64,000 bases of DNA from NCBI GenBank assembly GCA_902470035.1, contig CABREZ010000001.1:1-64000 (forward strand), in the 5' to 3' direction. Positions 40,394 through 50,239 of this stretch are shown here, in pieces (positions within the stretch are counted from its first letter, which is position 1; each line of letters starts with the position of its first letter). Under the pieces are notes generated by a model, which was not told where the DNA came from, ran no database searches, and saw only the letters and a list, made by a program, of their open reading frames with translations. The position numbers and the translations under genes were made by a program. Source of the DNA: an uncultured Streptococcus sp. (GTDB taxonomy: Bacteria; Bacillota; Bacilli; Lactobacillales; Streptococcaceae).

Positions 40394-43300
40394 TTAGGCA
40401 AAAATGCTGAAGAATGGTGAACCTAATTTAGCATCGATTGGATCAGTACTTTTTACTGAGAAGATGTAATCAATAGAATGCCAACCATTGTTGGCAGGAT
40501 TGAATGGATCTCTTACATAGGTTTTCCCGTTATCATATCCTTGTAGGACGATTTCATGCGTATACGGAGCATTGATAAAGATGCTTTCCTCAACTGCCGC
40601 AAGGACGTGTTTCCCTGATACTAAGGTTGCTGCAATTGCATCTTTCCCCGTAAGCATTTGGCTCCTTAAGCCCCAATGCTTAGTGGCAGCAACAAGTCCA
40701 TCTGCGTCTGTTCCAGCTACCGCAATTTTATTAAAGGAATTGGTGTTGTAATACAGATAATCCGCTACTGTCGTCGGTAGCACTTCTCTTCCGAGAATAT
40801 CCGTAAATGCCATCGCTAAAGAAGTTGGAACACACCCGGATTGGTCCATATTGCTCACACCATACCATTTTGCTCCCCAACGAGGGTCCCGTTGAGAATA
40901 ATAAGCAGTTTGTGAGCCAACTTTGGGATTGCGAGGGGAAAGTTTTGTTTTTCCAAGGTTAAAACCTTCCACACTGTCATCTGTATAGTCTACATAAACA
41001 TGTGTAGTATAGTCCCCCACTAGATTCCCATGATTAAAAGCAAGAATGTCAACATTGGTTTCTACACCATTTGGTTTCGTTGAATACCAACGAAGGTTTT
41101 CCTGATGAGGCTGTGACCAGACTGCTACTCGAATTTGCTTAATTTGTCGGCCTTGCGGAGCTTGATATACTGATACAGTAAATATCCCTTTTTGAGAATC
41201 GACATTTCTTATTACAGCCTGAGTTTTTGTTTTGGCATTCCGATTCTCTACCTGCACCGTCGTGCCACCGACACCAACCTGACTACCATCACCCTGGATA
41301 TAGTACAAATGGACATGATAAGTACCTGTCGAATACTTATGGTCAGAAGCCTTCACGCTTACCTTGTAAGTCCCATCTGATTGACGAGTCGCTTCATACC
41401 AAGTCAAATCATCCTGACCATTTACCTCAGACCAGGTTGGCACTTGCACTACGCGGACACCTTTTGGACTATAGACATCACTGATAATGACATCGAATGT
41501 GCCATTATCCTTGTTATTGTTTTGGATCGTAATCGTAGCAGTTGGAGTTGATTTCTGAACTTCTACAACAGTCTCTGTAACATAACGGCGCTTGTTTTCT
41601 TGATCAATATAATGAACGTGAACTTGGTACTGTCCAACTGAGTTCTTGTGGTCACTTGCCTTGATCGTTGCTCGATAGGAACCATCAGATTGACGAACAG
41701 CTTTATGCCAGATTAAATCATCCTGACCTCCTACTACACTCCATGATGGAATCAAGACTTCTTTCAAGCCAGTCGGTGATACTACATTACGAAATACTGC
41801 GTCAAAGGTTCCTGTACTTGAGTTATTGTTCTCAATCGAAAGTATCCCTTGCGACTTAGATTGACGAACCTCTACAACAGTCTCTGTAACATAACGGCGC
41901 TTGTTTTCTTGATCAATATAATGAACGTGAACTTGGTACTGTCCAACTGAGTTCTTGTGGTCACTTGCCTTGATCGTTGCTCGATAGGAACCATCAGATT
42001 GACGAACAGCTTTATGCCAAACTAAATCATCCTGACCTCCTACTACACTCCATGATGGAATCAAGACTTCTTTTAAACCAGTCGGTGATACTACATTACG
42101 AACTACTGCATCAAAGGTTCCTGTACTTGAGTTATTGTTCTCAATCGAAAGTGTCCCTTGTGGCTTAGATTGACGAACTTCTACAACGGTCTCTGTAACA
42201 TAACGGCGTCTATTATTTTGATCAAGATAATGAACGTGTACTTGGTACTGACCCAAAGTGTTCTTATGATCACTTGCTTTGATTGTTGCTCGGTAGGAAC
42301 CATCAGATTGACGAACAGCTTTATGCCAAACTAAATCATCCTGACCTCCTACTACACTCCATGTCGGAATCAGAACTTCTTTCAAACCAGTCGGTGATAC
42401 TACATTACGAACTACTGCGTCAAAGGTTCCTGTACTTGAGTTATTGTTCTCAATCGTTACGGTGCCACTTGGTTTTAAATCCTCTGGTCGTTTTCCAATA
42501 AAAACATTTGTCACGGTCCCGCCAACACCCGTCATCTGTCCATTATTCTGAACATAGTAAAGGTGGATATTGTAAAGACCAGTTGAGTTTTTATGGTCCG
42601 ACGCTTTTACACTGACGGTATAGGTCCCATTTGCTTGACGGTTGGCTGTATACCAAACAAGATCGTCTTGACTACCTATTTCTGACCAGATTGGCACAGA
42701 AACAGCTTGAACACCATTTGGTGCTTTGACGTTTGAGACCACAACGTCAAAACGACCCACCATACTATCATTATTTACAATACTGATATCGCCACTTAAT
42801 TTCCCTTCTGTCGGGTCAGCTGCAGGTTTTGCATTAGCTGTAAAGCGACCTGTATAATCCACACTTTGGTCTAAGAGATGTTTTCCTGGAAGCAATTCCG
42901 CTTGAGAAGTGAATTGCCATGCACCTGCTTTCCCATTGTAACGCAAGCTTTTCGCATCATTTACAGATAGTTTTGGAGAAGGATATTGAGCAACCCAGAA
43001 ATTCTGAATACCAAACTGAGCAGTGTTAACAGGGCCTTTCTTACGAAGGTTATTTTCATCCAACCAGCTAGCACTAGTATAGAACATCAGGTTACTGTAG
43101 CCATTTTTTCGCATTTCATCTACCCACGCTTGGGTATTCTGATTAATGTTTGGTAGCATCTCAGCATCTTCAAAGTCATTGACCATGAGGGTGTTCTTTG
43201 GAAGATTCAAACGTTGCGCAGCCGCAATATAGAATCGTGCCTCTGCACGCGCTGCTTCCTCAGAAGTATAGCGTGAGAAGTGGTAGGTCGATACTTGCAG

Positions 43301-43861
43301 ACCTGCCGCTTGAGCATTGCGAATTTGATTTTCAGCATTCGGGTTCTTGTACCAGGTGTCTTCAGTCAATTTAACAACGACACCTCCCACACCTTTATTA
43401 GCTAGAGTACGATAGTCTCCAATGCTAATATCTCCATTATGACTACTCACATCAACGAAGGATTTTGGCTGGACCGCCACATCCGTCGAGCGATCTGCTG
43501 GAGCGTTTGAACCCGTATTGAAGAAGGTAGTGCTTCCCGTTACTGGTTTCGCAGTTGTCTCAGAAGATGAGATAGATTGTTCTTCTGAGATAGACTTTGT
43601 ATCTATCTTTGGCTCGTCTACCTTCGTAACATCTGAACTATTGACTGGAATCTCTGTTACTGGAGCTGGACCCTCATATTGATGTGCCCCTACTTCTTGT
43701 TTTTCCTCAACAACTGGTGCTAAGCTAGCTTGTTCCGTTACTGCTTCACTTTCAGTGACTGCCGATTCTTTTACTCCCACTTCATCAGCATGGGCAACTT
43801 GGACAGAGGCGGCCATCAAGACAGCTGCACTTGCAACATAAATCAAATCTTTTTTTCTCAT
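40394..43861 (-). CDS. Secreted GH25 muramidase with Bsp-like repeats and C39-like peptidase
   Basis: The 1155-residue secreted protein combines two peptidoglycan-hydrolase-like domains. After a signal peptide (1-25, cut near AHADE) and a linker comes a GH25 lysozyme (about 143-345; FVDVSSHNGD, VNDFEDAE). Six Bsp-like beta repeats follow (about 350-975), of which the second to fourth are almost identical. The C-terminus (about 981-1155) is a C39-like cysteine peptidase fold with Cys1010 in QSGCVPTSLAM and His1102 in THEIVLQGYD. It likely cleaves glycan and peptide parts of the wall. No LPXTG is present. It lies beside the polysaccharide locus but has its own extended -10 promoter (TAGAAT, 43902-43897) and AGGGA site. 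Confidence 0.88.
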   Translation of the reverse strand: MRKKDLIYVASAAVLMAASVQVAHADEVGVKESAVTESEAVTEQASLAPVVEEKQEVGAHQYEGPAPVTEIPVNSSDVTKVDEPKIDTKSISEEQSISSSETTAKPVTGSTTFFNTGSNAPADRSTDVAVQPKSFVDVSSHNGDISIGDYRTLANKGVGGVVVKLTEDTWYKNPNAENQIRNAQAAGLQVSTYHFSRYTSEEAARAEARFYIAAAQRLNLPKNTLMVNDFEDAEMLPNINQNTQAWVDEMRKNGYSNLMFYTSASWLDENNLRKKGPVNTAQFGIQNFWVAQYPSPKLSVNDAKSLRYNGKAGAWQFTSQAELLPGKHLLDQSVDYTGRFTANAKPAADPTEGKLSGDISIVNNDSMVGRFDVVVSNVKAPNGVQAVSVPIWSEIGSQDDLVWYTANRQANGTYTVSVKASDHKNSTGLYNIHLYYVQNNGQMTGVGGTVTNVFIGKRPEDLKPSGTVTIENNNSSTGTFDAVVRNVVSPTGLKEVLIPTWSVVGGQDDLVWHKAVRQSDGSYRATIKASDHKNTLGQYQVHVHYLDQNNRRRYVTETVVEVRQSKPQGTLSIENNNSSTGTFDAVVRNVVSPTGLKEVLIPSWSVVGGQDDLVWHKAVRQSDGSYRATIKASDHKNSVGQYQVHVHYIDQENKRRYVTETVVEVRQSKSQGILSIENNNSSTGTFDAVFRNVVSPTGLKEVLIPSWSVVGGQDDLIWHKAVRQSDGSYRATIKASDHKNSVGQYQVHVHYIDQENKRRYVTETVVEVQKSTPTATITIQNNNKDNGTFDVIISDVYSPKGVRVVQVPTWSEVNGQDDLTWYEATRQSDGTYKVSVKASDHKYSTGTYHVHLYYIQGDGSQVGVGGTTVQVENRNAKTKTQAVIRNVDSQKGIFTVSVYQAPQGRQIKQIRVAVWSQPHQENLRWYSTKPNGVETNVDILAFNHGNLVGDYTTHVYVDYTDDSVEGFNLGKTKLSPRNPKVGSQTAYYSQRDPRWGAKWYGVSNMDQSGCVPTSLAMAFTDILGREVLPTTVADYLYYNTNSFNKIAVAGTDADGLVAATKHWGLRSQMLTGKDAIAATLVSGKHVLAAVEESIFINAPYTHEIVLQGYDNGKTYVRDPFNPANNGWHSIDYIFSVKSTDPIDAKLGSPFFSIFA
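41544..42470 (-). repeat. Three tandem ~309-bp repeats inside the GH25 gene
   Basis: Repeats 2 to 4 of the Bsp-like series are nearly identical in DNA: the same segment recurs at about 41668, 41977 and 42283 (309- and 306-bp steps). They encode 103- or 102-residue units with IENNNSSTGTFDAV and RQSDGSYRATIKASDHKN. This identity suggests recent duplication or gene conversion, and the copy number may vary between strains. Confidence 0.9.
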
Positions 43862-43970
43862 TGTTATTCCCTATTGCTTTATTTTATGCTTTCCCTATTC
43901 TACCATACCAAGTCTCCTAGGAAAAGTTTTATGAGGCAAATTTTAAAAATTAGTGACAATCAACAAAAAA

Positions 43971-43998
43971 GAAAAAAGAAGTCTAAAACTTCTTTCCT
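43971..43998 (-). terminator. Terminator of the polysaccharide operon
   Basis: The stem AAAGAAGT / ACTTCTTT (43975-43982 / 43988-43995) is followed on the minus strand by TTTCTTTTTTG, directly after the stop of the last gene. Confidence 0.8.
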
Positions 43999-44001
43999 CT
44001 C

Positions 44002-45057
44002 TTACATATTCAATTGTCTTAAAGCTTTGGTCAGATAGAAACCTTCGCGAAGCTTTTTTCCAATTCGTTTCGCATTTTCGAGAAGGAATTGGTAATCTTC
44101 TTCGGATAAATGTTCAATCACTTGAGATAGGTCGTGCAAAGATTCAACCGCAAGCCCGCATTGATTTTGTAATACAAAGTTCGAGAGAGCAGATTGCTTC
44201 CAAACCACTAAAGGGAAACCAGCCGCAAGGTAAAGAGAAGCTTTATGAGAATTATTAAAACGTAGATAGTTGCCGTAAGTACCCTGACAAGTTTCCGAAC
44301 TATCCCCATCCCACACTAAGCCAAAACTACCTTCTAGAGCTACCGGTAGATCATCAGGCATAAAGGCCCCAAAGTAAGTGATGTTATTCAAAGCACGACT
44401 TTCATCATACCCAACCCCATAGAGATTATAGGCAGGACTCTCTGGCAAACTATATAGATAGCCTGATTTTGTTGGGTTTAAATTCCCAGCAACAATGATT
44501 GCTTGTTCTTTTTGAGGAAGAGACTTTTCTTGAAAATTTGGAATCAAATAATCAAAAATCTCTAAACTAACCATTTTATCAGCTGGAAATCCTTGATTAG
44601 CTAAAACGCTCTTCATGATGTCATTATGAACAATAATCCCATCCACAGACATTAAAGCTTTCTTCTCTTGGAAATAGTTTCTCAATTTATGTCTCAATTT
44701 CACTTCAGAGCCTGCAGCATGGCGCAAGGTTTCAATGTCGTGAATCAAGAGATAGAATTTCGCTCCTCTTTTTTGTGCCTGCTTGATGAGCTGTGCAATG
44801 AAAAATGTATGATGGATAATTGGAAACTGAATGACCAATTCATCCCCTGAACCTAGTTGATCAAACACAGATTTAGTTGCACTATATTTGTGTTGTTGGG
44901 CCTTAAAGAAATTCATCTGATACCAGTTGTCAACCTTAATCTCTAATCCCTTATACCCTTCTGAAATCAGAATGGCTTCCACGTCATTTCGCGCCTTACT
45001 CCCTGCATTTTTTTCATGTTGATTATGAAGAAATGAATCTTTCAGATAATATCTCAC
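44002..45057 (-). CDS. Galactofuranosyltransferase-like enzyme
   Basis: About 351 residues from GTG 45057, which has GGGGAG 4 bases upstream. A GTG at 45072 is also in frame but lacks a good site. The protein resembles streptococcal beta-1,6-galactofuranosyltransferases: LIHDIETLRH after the N-terminal half, then GNLNPTKSGYLYSLP and GLVWDGDSSETC, features of this GT-B group. Directly following glf, which makes the UDP-Galf donor, supports the call. In receptor polysaccharides this enzyme adds Galf to the growing unit. The linkage is inference. Confidence 0.75.
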   Translation of the reverse strand: MRYYLKDSFLHNQHEKNAGSKARNDVEAILISEGYKGLEIKVDNWYQMNFFKAQQHKYSATKSVFDQLGSGDELVIQFPIIHHTFFIAQLIKQAQKRGAKFYLLIHDIETLRHAAGSEVKLRHKLRNYFQEKKALMSVDGIIVHNDIMKSVLANQGFPADKMVSLEIFDYLIPNFQEKSLPQKEQAIIVAGNLNPTKSGYLYSLPESPAYNLYGVGYDESRALNNITYFGAFMPDDLPVALEGSFGLVWDGDSSETCQGTYGNYLRFNNSHKASLYLAAGFPLVVWKQSALSNFVLQNQCGLAVESLHDLSQVIEHLSEEDYQFLLENAKRIGKKLREGFYLTKALRQLNM

Positions 45058-45083
45058 TTTTCTCCCCTTCACTAGACCTATCT

Positions 45084-46187
45084 CTATATGCTTCCAAGTT
45101 CTTTCTCAACGACTTCTAGAGCACGCTCAATGACCACGTGCATGTCGTAGTATTTATAGTCTGCTAGGCGGCCACAGAAGATGACCTTGTCATTTTTAGC
45201 GGCTTCTTCTTGGTATTTGGCAAACATCGCATTATTCTTTTCATCATTGATTGGATAGTAGGGCTCATCGCCTCGTTTCCAATCAGCTGGGTATTCGCGA
45301 GTAATCACCGTCTTCGGTTGAGTTCCATACTCGAAATGCTTGTGCTCGATGATCCGAGTATAAGGAATTTCACGCTCGGTGTAGTTGACCACTGCATTTC
45401 CTTGATGGTTTTCCTCATCCAAGACTTCATGTTCGAATCGAAGACTGCGGTATTCCAACTCCCCATGTTTGTAATCAAAGTATTGGTCAATCATTCCTGT
45501 GAAGACAATTTTTTCAGCTGATGCTTCTAACTCTTCACGATTAGCAAAAAAATCAACCCCAAGCTGCACTTCTACATCTCCCAACATGTTTTCAATGATG
45601 ACATTATAGCCACCGATTGGAATCCCTTGGTAACGGTCGTTAAAGTAGTTATTATCAAAGGTCAAACGCACTGGGAGGCGCTTAATGATGAAAGGAGGAA
45701 GGTCCGTCGCAGAACGTCCCCATTGCTTCTCCGTATAACCTTTGATCAACTTTTCATAGATATTTGGACCAATCAACTTGATTGCTTGTTCTTCCAAGTT
45801 CTTAGGCTCAACATCCTTCATATCCGCCGTTTGTTCCGCAATCTTATCTTTAACTTCTTGAGGAGTCTTGGTTCCCCACATAGCGTAGAAGGTGTTCATG
45901 TTGAAGGGAAGATTGTAGAGGCTCCCCTTGTAGTTAGCCACCGGTGAGTTGATATAGTTGTTAAATTCAGCAAACTGATTAACATAGTCCCAAACTTTTT
46001 TGTTTGACGTATGGAAAATGTGAGCACCATACTTGTGGACGTTGATACCTTCCACATTCTCACAGTAGATATTTCCACCAACGTGATCGCGCTTGTCAAT
46101 CACTTTTACTTTTTTACCACGTTTTGTAGCTTCGTGTGCAAAAATTGCCCCCGATAAACCAGCACCAACAATCAGATAATCGTACAT
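45084..46187 (-). CDS. glf: UDP-galactopyranose mutase
   Basis: A 367-residue flavoenzyme that turns UDP-galactopyranose into UDP-galactofuranose. The N-terminal FAD-binding motif is YLIVGAGLSGAIFAHEA, and GGNIYCE and YGAHIFHT are conserved. Length and ends are normal. AGGAGC lies 6 bases upstream. It supplies the donor for the next gene, so the polymer should contain Galf. Confidence 0.96.
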   Translation of the reverse strand: MYDYLIVGAGLSGAIFAHEATKRGKKVKVIDKRDHVGGNIYCENVEGINVHKYGAHIFHTSNKKVWDYVNQFAEFNNYINSPVANYKGSLYNLPFNMNTFYAMWGTKTPQEVKDKIAEQTADMKDVEPKNLEEQAIKLIGPNIYEKLIKGYTEKQWGRSATDLPPFIIKRLPVRLTFDNNYFNDRYQGIPIGGYNVIIENMLGDVEVQLGVDFFANREELEASAEKIVFTGMIDQYFDYKHGELEYRSLRFEHEVLDEENHQGNAVVNYTEREIPYTRIIEHKHFEYGTQPKTVITREYPADWKRGDEPYYPINDEKNNAMFAKYQEEAAKNDKVIFCGRLADYKYYDMHVVIERALEVVEKELGSI

Positions 46188-46200
46188 TTTGAGCTCCTAT

Positions 46201-47199
46201 TTATAATTTAACAATTCGATTGAAATAGGGAATTTTTATTAATATTCCAACTACAATGAAACTGACACTTAATGTGAAGATGAGAAAAAGCAAATTTGCC
46301 CCTGCAAAACTAAATCCTACTAATTTCTCCCATACTTTCATAGCATATGTATGTATAATAAAAACACCCATAATTTGATTAGAAAGATAAATTATCCATC
46401 TGTTCTTATCTGTATTTAAATCAAATGTGAGTACGGTCAAAAAAATTCCTAAACTTACAATTTTCACAAAAATACTATCATAAAAATATTCAGCATAAAG
46501 ATTATGGTGAATCCCCTTCGCTAGCACATATAAGATAAAAGGTGAAATAAATAGTAAAACTAAAGTTACTACTTTCATCCAATTCTTAAAGCAATTTCTT
46601 AGAGTTGCTAAGTTAAATTGCGCTATAAAACCACCTAAAATATAGTAGAAAAACCAGGTCCATAATCTAAATGTCTGTATAACATAAACTTGCACTGGCT
46701 TTTGAAGTAAATAATTTGTCAGCTCAAGTACAAAACCGATAATTACTAAGAGAGATAGAGCCAACAAATACCGATTTTTTGATTTTAGAAATTTTTTCAA
46801 AATTGGTAGACACAAGTAAATAAGAATTAAAGCACCAAAAAACCAAAACTGGAAAAAATAACCTCTTTGTAATAAAGAACCCAAAACTTTTTTTATTGGG
46901 TTTTGTGAAAAATCCCTCTTATAAATCCAAATGATTAATGTCCATATCGATACTGTTACAAGAATCCATTTTATTTTTTGTAGGATGTATGAATAGCTTA
47001 TTTCATTTTTTCCCAATAATAAATAACCATTTACCATAAAAAATAGAGGAATTGAATAGGTACCTAAGTAATATAAATATGTTAAATAATTCCAAGGTCC
47101 AGTTTCTTTAAATCCTGGCATTGTAGTATGGAGTAATACAACTCCTATACAAGCCATAATTTTAAGGAAATCTAGGTTTATATTCCGTATTTTCTTCAT
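46201..47199 (-). CDS. Membrane O-acyltransferase (acyltransferase family 3)
   Basis: A 332-residue integral membrane protein with about ten helices, starting NLDFLKIMACIGVVLLHT; the early helix with a conserved histidine is typical of Acyl_transf_3 proteins (WcjE/OatA type). It probably O-acetylates a sugar of the polysaccharide on the membrane. The open frame is visibly more A+T-rich than the flanking chromosome, as are the genes from here to 52240. It is 5 bp from wzx. The acceptor sugar cannot be told. Confidence 0.85.
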   Translation of the reverse strand: MKKIRNINLDFLKIMACIGVVLLHTTMPGFKETGPWNYLTYLYYLGTYSIPLFFMVNGYLLLGKNEISYSYILQKIKWILVTVSIWTLIIWIYKRDFSQNPIKKVLGSLLQRGYFFQFWFFGALILIYLCLPILKKFLKSKNRYLLALSLLVIIGFVLELTNYLLQKPVQVYVIQTFRLWTWFFYYILGGFIAQFNLATLRNCFKNWMKVVTLVLLFISPFILYVLAKGIHHNLYAEYFYDSIFVKIVSLGIFLTVLTFDLNTDKNRWIIYLSNQIMGVFIIHTYAMKVWEKLVGFSFAGANLLFLIFTLSVSFIVVGILIKIPYFNRIVKL

Positions 47200-47204
47200 T
47201 TCGA

Positions 47205-48617
47205 TTATTTTCCTATTATTTGTTTTATTTCACCCATATTTACTACTCTAAGACATATTACTGTGATAAGATAAATCAATCCGCCAAGCACCGCATAGAC
47301 TAAAACATTTAAAGTCGGTGTCAAATGTAAAATCGGTTTTAAAAGTAACAATAAAGCATACATAACAGCTGAAGCCAAAAAGATCTTCATCATTGGACCC
47401 ATAATCGGCACTTCTTTAAGATAAGTTCGTGTGAAGTAGAGTTGAATCCCCCATACCAAGGCTTCTGTCAGTACTGATACAATCGCAGCTCCAATAAATC
47501 CCAGTTTTGGTAGGAAAAGTAGGTTCAATCCGACACTGACAATGGCAGGAACAGTGGTCGAAATCATAAATTCTTTATTTTTATTGTGAGGGATCAGAAT
47601 TTGAATCCCCATGATATTGGTCCATCCGATAAAGAACATTCTAAAAATCATGATGGCAATGGCATAACGCGCATCCTGGAAGTCCTTCCCTAGAAAGAAT
47701 TGAACAAAGTCATCATTGACGATTAACATACCGGCAATGATGGGAAAAATGACCAAATTATAAATCAAAAAGGACATTTGGTGCATCTTATTAACCGCCT
47801 TATGGTCCCCTGAGGATAAGAGGCTCGATACCCGAGGCAACATGACGCTGCCCAGCGAGGTCACTAAGGTCAACAAAATATTGACGAGTTTTAAGGCCTG
47901 GTCGTAAATCCCCACATCCTTTGTAGAGGCAAGAGCTCCCAGCATGGTCCGGTCAAGGGTGACATAGAGGGAAATGGCAATCTGCGGTAAAAAGAGCAAA
48001 ATGACTGGTTTTAAGTGCACCAGTGCATAAGCCATATCAAAATGGGCTTTCCCAATAAATTCACGGGCAGGTAGCCACATACTGAGCTGACCTAAGAGCT
48101 CAAAGATAGTGAGCAAGAATACATAGAGATAAAGATCATTGGCAGATTTGACAAACAAGAAGATGGAGATGACTCCAACCAGTTTGACCGTGATATTTCG
48201 AACCGTAATCTTGCGAAAATCTTCTAATCCCTGAAAAAGCCAGGAAATGTCGAGTCCCTTTGAAACCAAGCTAAGTCCTAGGATATAAGCGACAGGATTT
48301 TTCATGGAAGGTAGGGCCGCACATAAAAGAACATAGAGGGTAAGAGATAAAATCGTTGCCCCCAACTGGAGGGTATAAATCCCCCAGAAATTCTTTTGGA
48401 TATCTTTCCGGTGCCCCGAAATCTCCTTAGTTCCATAATTTGCCACCCCTAGCGTCGCCAACAGGATAAAATAGGTGACAATGGAGTTGAAATAGCCGTA
48501 GGTCCCCAAATCATTTGAATTAAAGACCCGTGTTACATAAGGGGTGGTAATAATCGGCAAGATAATCACCAACAACTGGTAGGAGAGATTATAGGCGTAA
48601 TTTTTAAGAACTTTCAT
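47205..48617 (-). CDS. wzx: Polysaccharide repeat-unit flippase Wzx
   Basis: A 470-residue membrane protein of 12 to 14 helices, starting KVLKNYAYNLSYQLLVIILP then ITTPYVTRVF, the hallmark of PST-family Wzx proteins. It moves the lipid-linked repeat unit across the membrane for Wzy polymerisation. It lies between wzy and the acyltransferase. Confidence 0.93.
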   Translation of the reverse strand: MKVLKNYAYNLSYQLLVIILPIITTPYVTRVFNSNDLGTYGYFNSIVTYFILLATLGVANYGTKEISGHRKDIQKNFWGIYTLQLGATILSLTLYVLLCAALPSMKNPVAYILGLSLVSKGLDISWLFQGLEDFRKITVRNITVKLVGVISIFLFVKSANDLYLYVFLLTIFELLGQLSMWLPAREFIGKAHFDMAYALVHLKPVILLFLPQIAISLYVTLDRTMLGALASTKDVGIYDQALKLVNILLTLVTSLGSVMLPRVSSLLSSGDHKAVNKMHQMSFLIYNLVIFPIIAGMLIVNDDFVQFFLGKDFQDARYAIAIMIFRMFFIGWTNIMGIQILIPHNKNKEFMISTTVPAIVSVGLNLLFLPKLGFIGAAIVSVLTEALVWGIQLYFTRTYLKEVPIMGPMMKIFLASAVMYALLLLLKPILHLTPTLNVLVYAVLGGLIYLITVICLRVVNMGEIKQIIGK

Positions 48618-48666
48618 AAGGGTGTAACTTGTCTTAATCTTTCTTTTTAACTGGACTTAACTCAGT

Positions 48667-49841
48667 TTATTCAATTTTATTATCTGGATTCATAATAAAC
48701 AATCGACTAATAAACAAAATTAATGGAGAGTAGCGAAGAACCAACATCTGAGGATCGAACATCCCATGGATGATCATAATCCCTAAACAGGCAAGTACGA
48801 TATCTTTTCGAATGGTTACGAAATATTTCATAACTTTAGTAAGAGTCAACAACATGAAGGCACTGACGATTAAACCATCAATAACCAACAACTGCACAAA
48901 CGAGCTATCTATGAAATTATAATTACTAGTAAAATTCCCGAAAATATCTAAGAGTGTGAATTTAATATGTTGTCCTAACCAAGATACTCCAAAATTGCGG
49001 AAGCCCTCTACACTTAACCGTAGCCGATTATGTGTAAATTGATCTACAAAATGGAATAAATTCCCAGATGAATAAAAACAGAAATATAAGGTAATGATTA
49101 AAGCCAAAATAAAACCATATTTTGCTATTGTTTTCATCCAGAAGTGTCCAATAATAAAGTCTTTTTTTATGATTTTCAGACTAAACAACGCATATGTAAG
49201 TATTAAAATACTTAAGTAAAATGGACTAGTTGTCGAAGTTTGTTGGTACATATAAATCGTGGCCAAAAGCAAGGAAAGTAATTCCATGTAAGAAATTTTT
49301 TTCCCACGAAACATTAGATAACTACACAATGCAAAAATAATCTTTGTGAAGCAAACGAAACATAATTAAACCCTAGACTAAAACGATAGCCACCATCTGC
49401 CCTCATGAACATATTCGAAATCACGCCCATGTTGCTAGCAAAAATCGTCAAAACAAGGACTAGAAATGTGGCAAAAGAGAAAGTTCCTAATAACTTTCTG
49501 AAATCTATATCTCTAGCAGAAAAAACAAGTAAAAGAACATTTAAATCAAGTAACCCCTCTCGATTTTTTGCAACTATAAACATAGAAATAATGAACAATA
49601 CTGCTATTAACAGTTGGTCCCAATGAAATCTAAAGTGATACAAGCTTCTTGGAAGATTCACCAACTCTTTTATCAAAATCATAGCAATTGTGAAATAGAG
49701 GACGATCCTATACAATGATAAAGAGCCCTCTAATCTAATAAAATAAGTAGTTGTGACTAATGACGTGACAACAACCCATATAAATAAGGTGATTAAATAA
49801 ATTTTTTCTGATATAGTACGATTGTTCATCACAATAGTCAT
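48667..49841 (-). pseudogene. wzy: Polysaccharide polymerase Wzy, frameshifted
   Basis: Two overlapping frames together give a Wzy-sized protein of about 390 residues with ten or so helices. The first (49841-49314, 175 residues) ends RFSLGFNYVSFASQ then RLFLHCVVI. The second (49329-48667) continues from ALCSYLMFRGKKISYMELL. The frames join smoothly if one A is added to the AAA run at 49343-49345, giving FASQKIIFALCSYLMF. The second half has no sensible start or ribosome site. As written, no intact polymerase exists. It may be a true mutation, phase variation or a sequencing error in a homopolymer. Confidence 0.8.
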
Positions 49842-49929
49842 CCAACCCTTTCAATCATTTAATTAAAAATATTTAAAACTTTACAACTCTCTATTATCAA
49901 ATATCAAAGAATTGAACTTACCCATTTGA

Positions 49930-50205
49930 TTAAAATCTGTATTTCTTTAGAAAAATAAACATCGAAGCATTCAGGTTTCCAGTCTTAAAATAAATCATAC
50001 ATCCTACCAGAAACAAGAGAGGCGCAAAGATGAGAAAAGTCAAAGAGTACTCTTTAACATAAAGAAAACGAACTCCTAAAAAGGGAATAACATTAGGGAT
50101 ACGAAGCAAGAGAGATGCTAACATCGAAGTGTTAAGAATGTCCATAGATATAACTAATATTAGAACCACTGCCATTAACAGTTTATCGCGTTCTATCTTT
50201 AACAT
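49930..50205 (-). CDS. Short membrane protein in the polysaccharide locus, possibly a remnant
   Basis: A 91-residue frame with AAAAGG upstream and two or three membrane helices (about 8-30, 32-48, 53-72), ending TGNLNASMFIFLKKYRF. It lies between the glycosyltransferase GT2 gene and wzy. It could be the start of an older polymerase or acyltransferase gene cut short, or a true small membrane protein. I do not recognise it. Confidence 0.45.
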   Translation of the reverse strand: MLKIERDKLLMAVVLILVISMDILNTSMLASLLLRIPNVIPFLGVRFLYVKEYSLTFLIFAPLLFLVGCMIYFKTGNLNASMFIFLKKYRF

Positions 50206-50239
50206 TTTTTTCCTTTTCTAATCTCAAGCCTCTCATATT

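Noticed and set aside
41544..42470. Regularly spaced repeats as a possible CRISPR array
   Set aside because: The 309-bp units are in frame and encode beta domains of the GH25 protein; they are far longer than CRISPR repeats.
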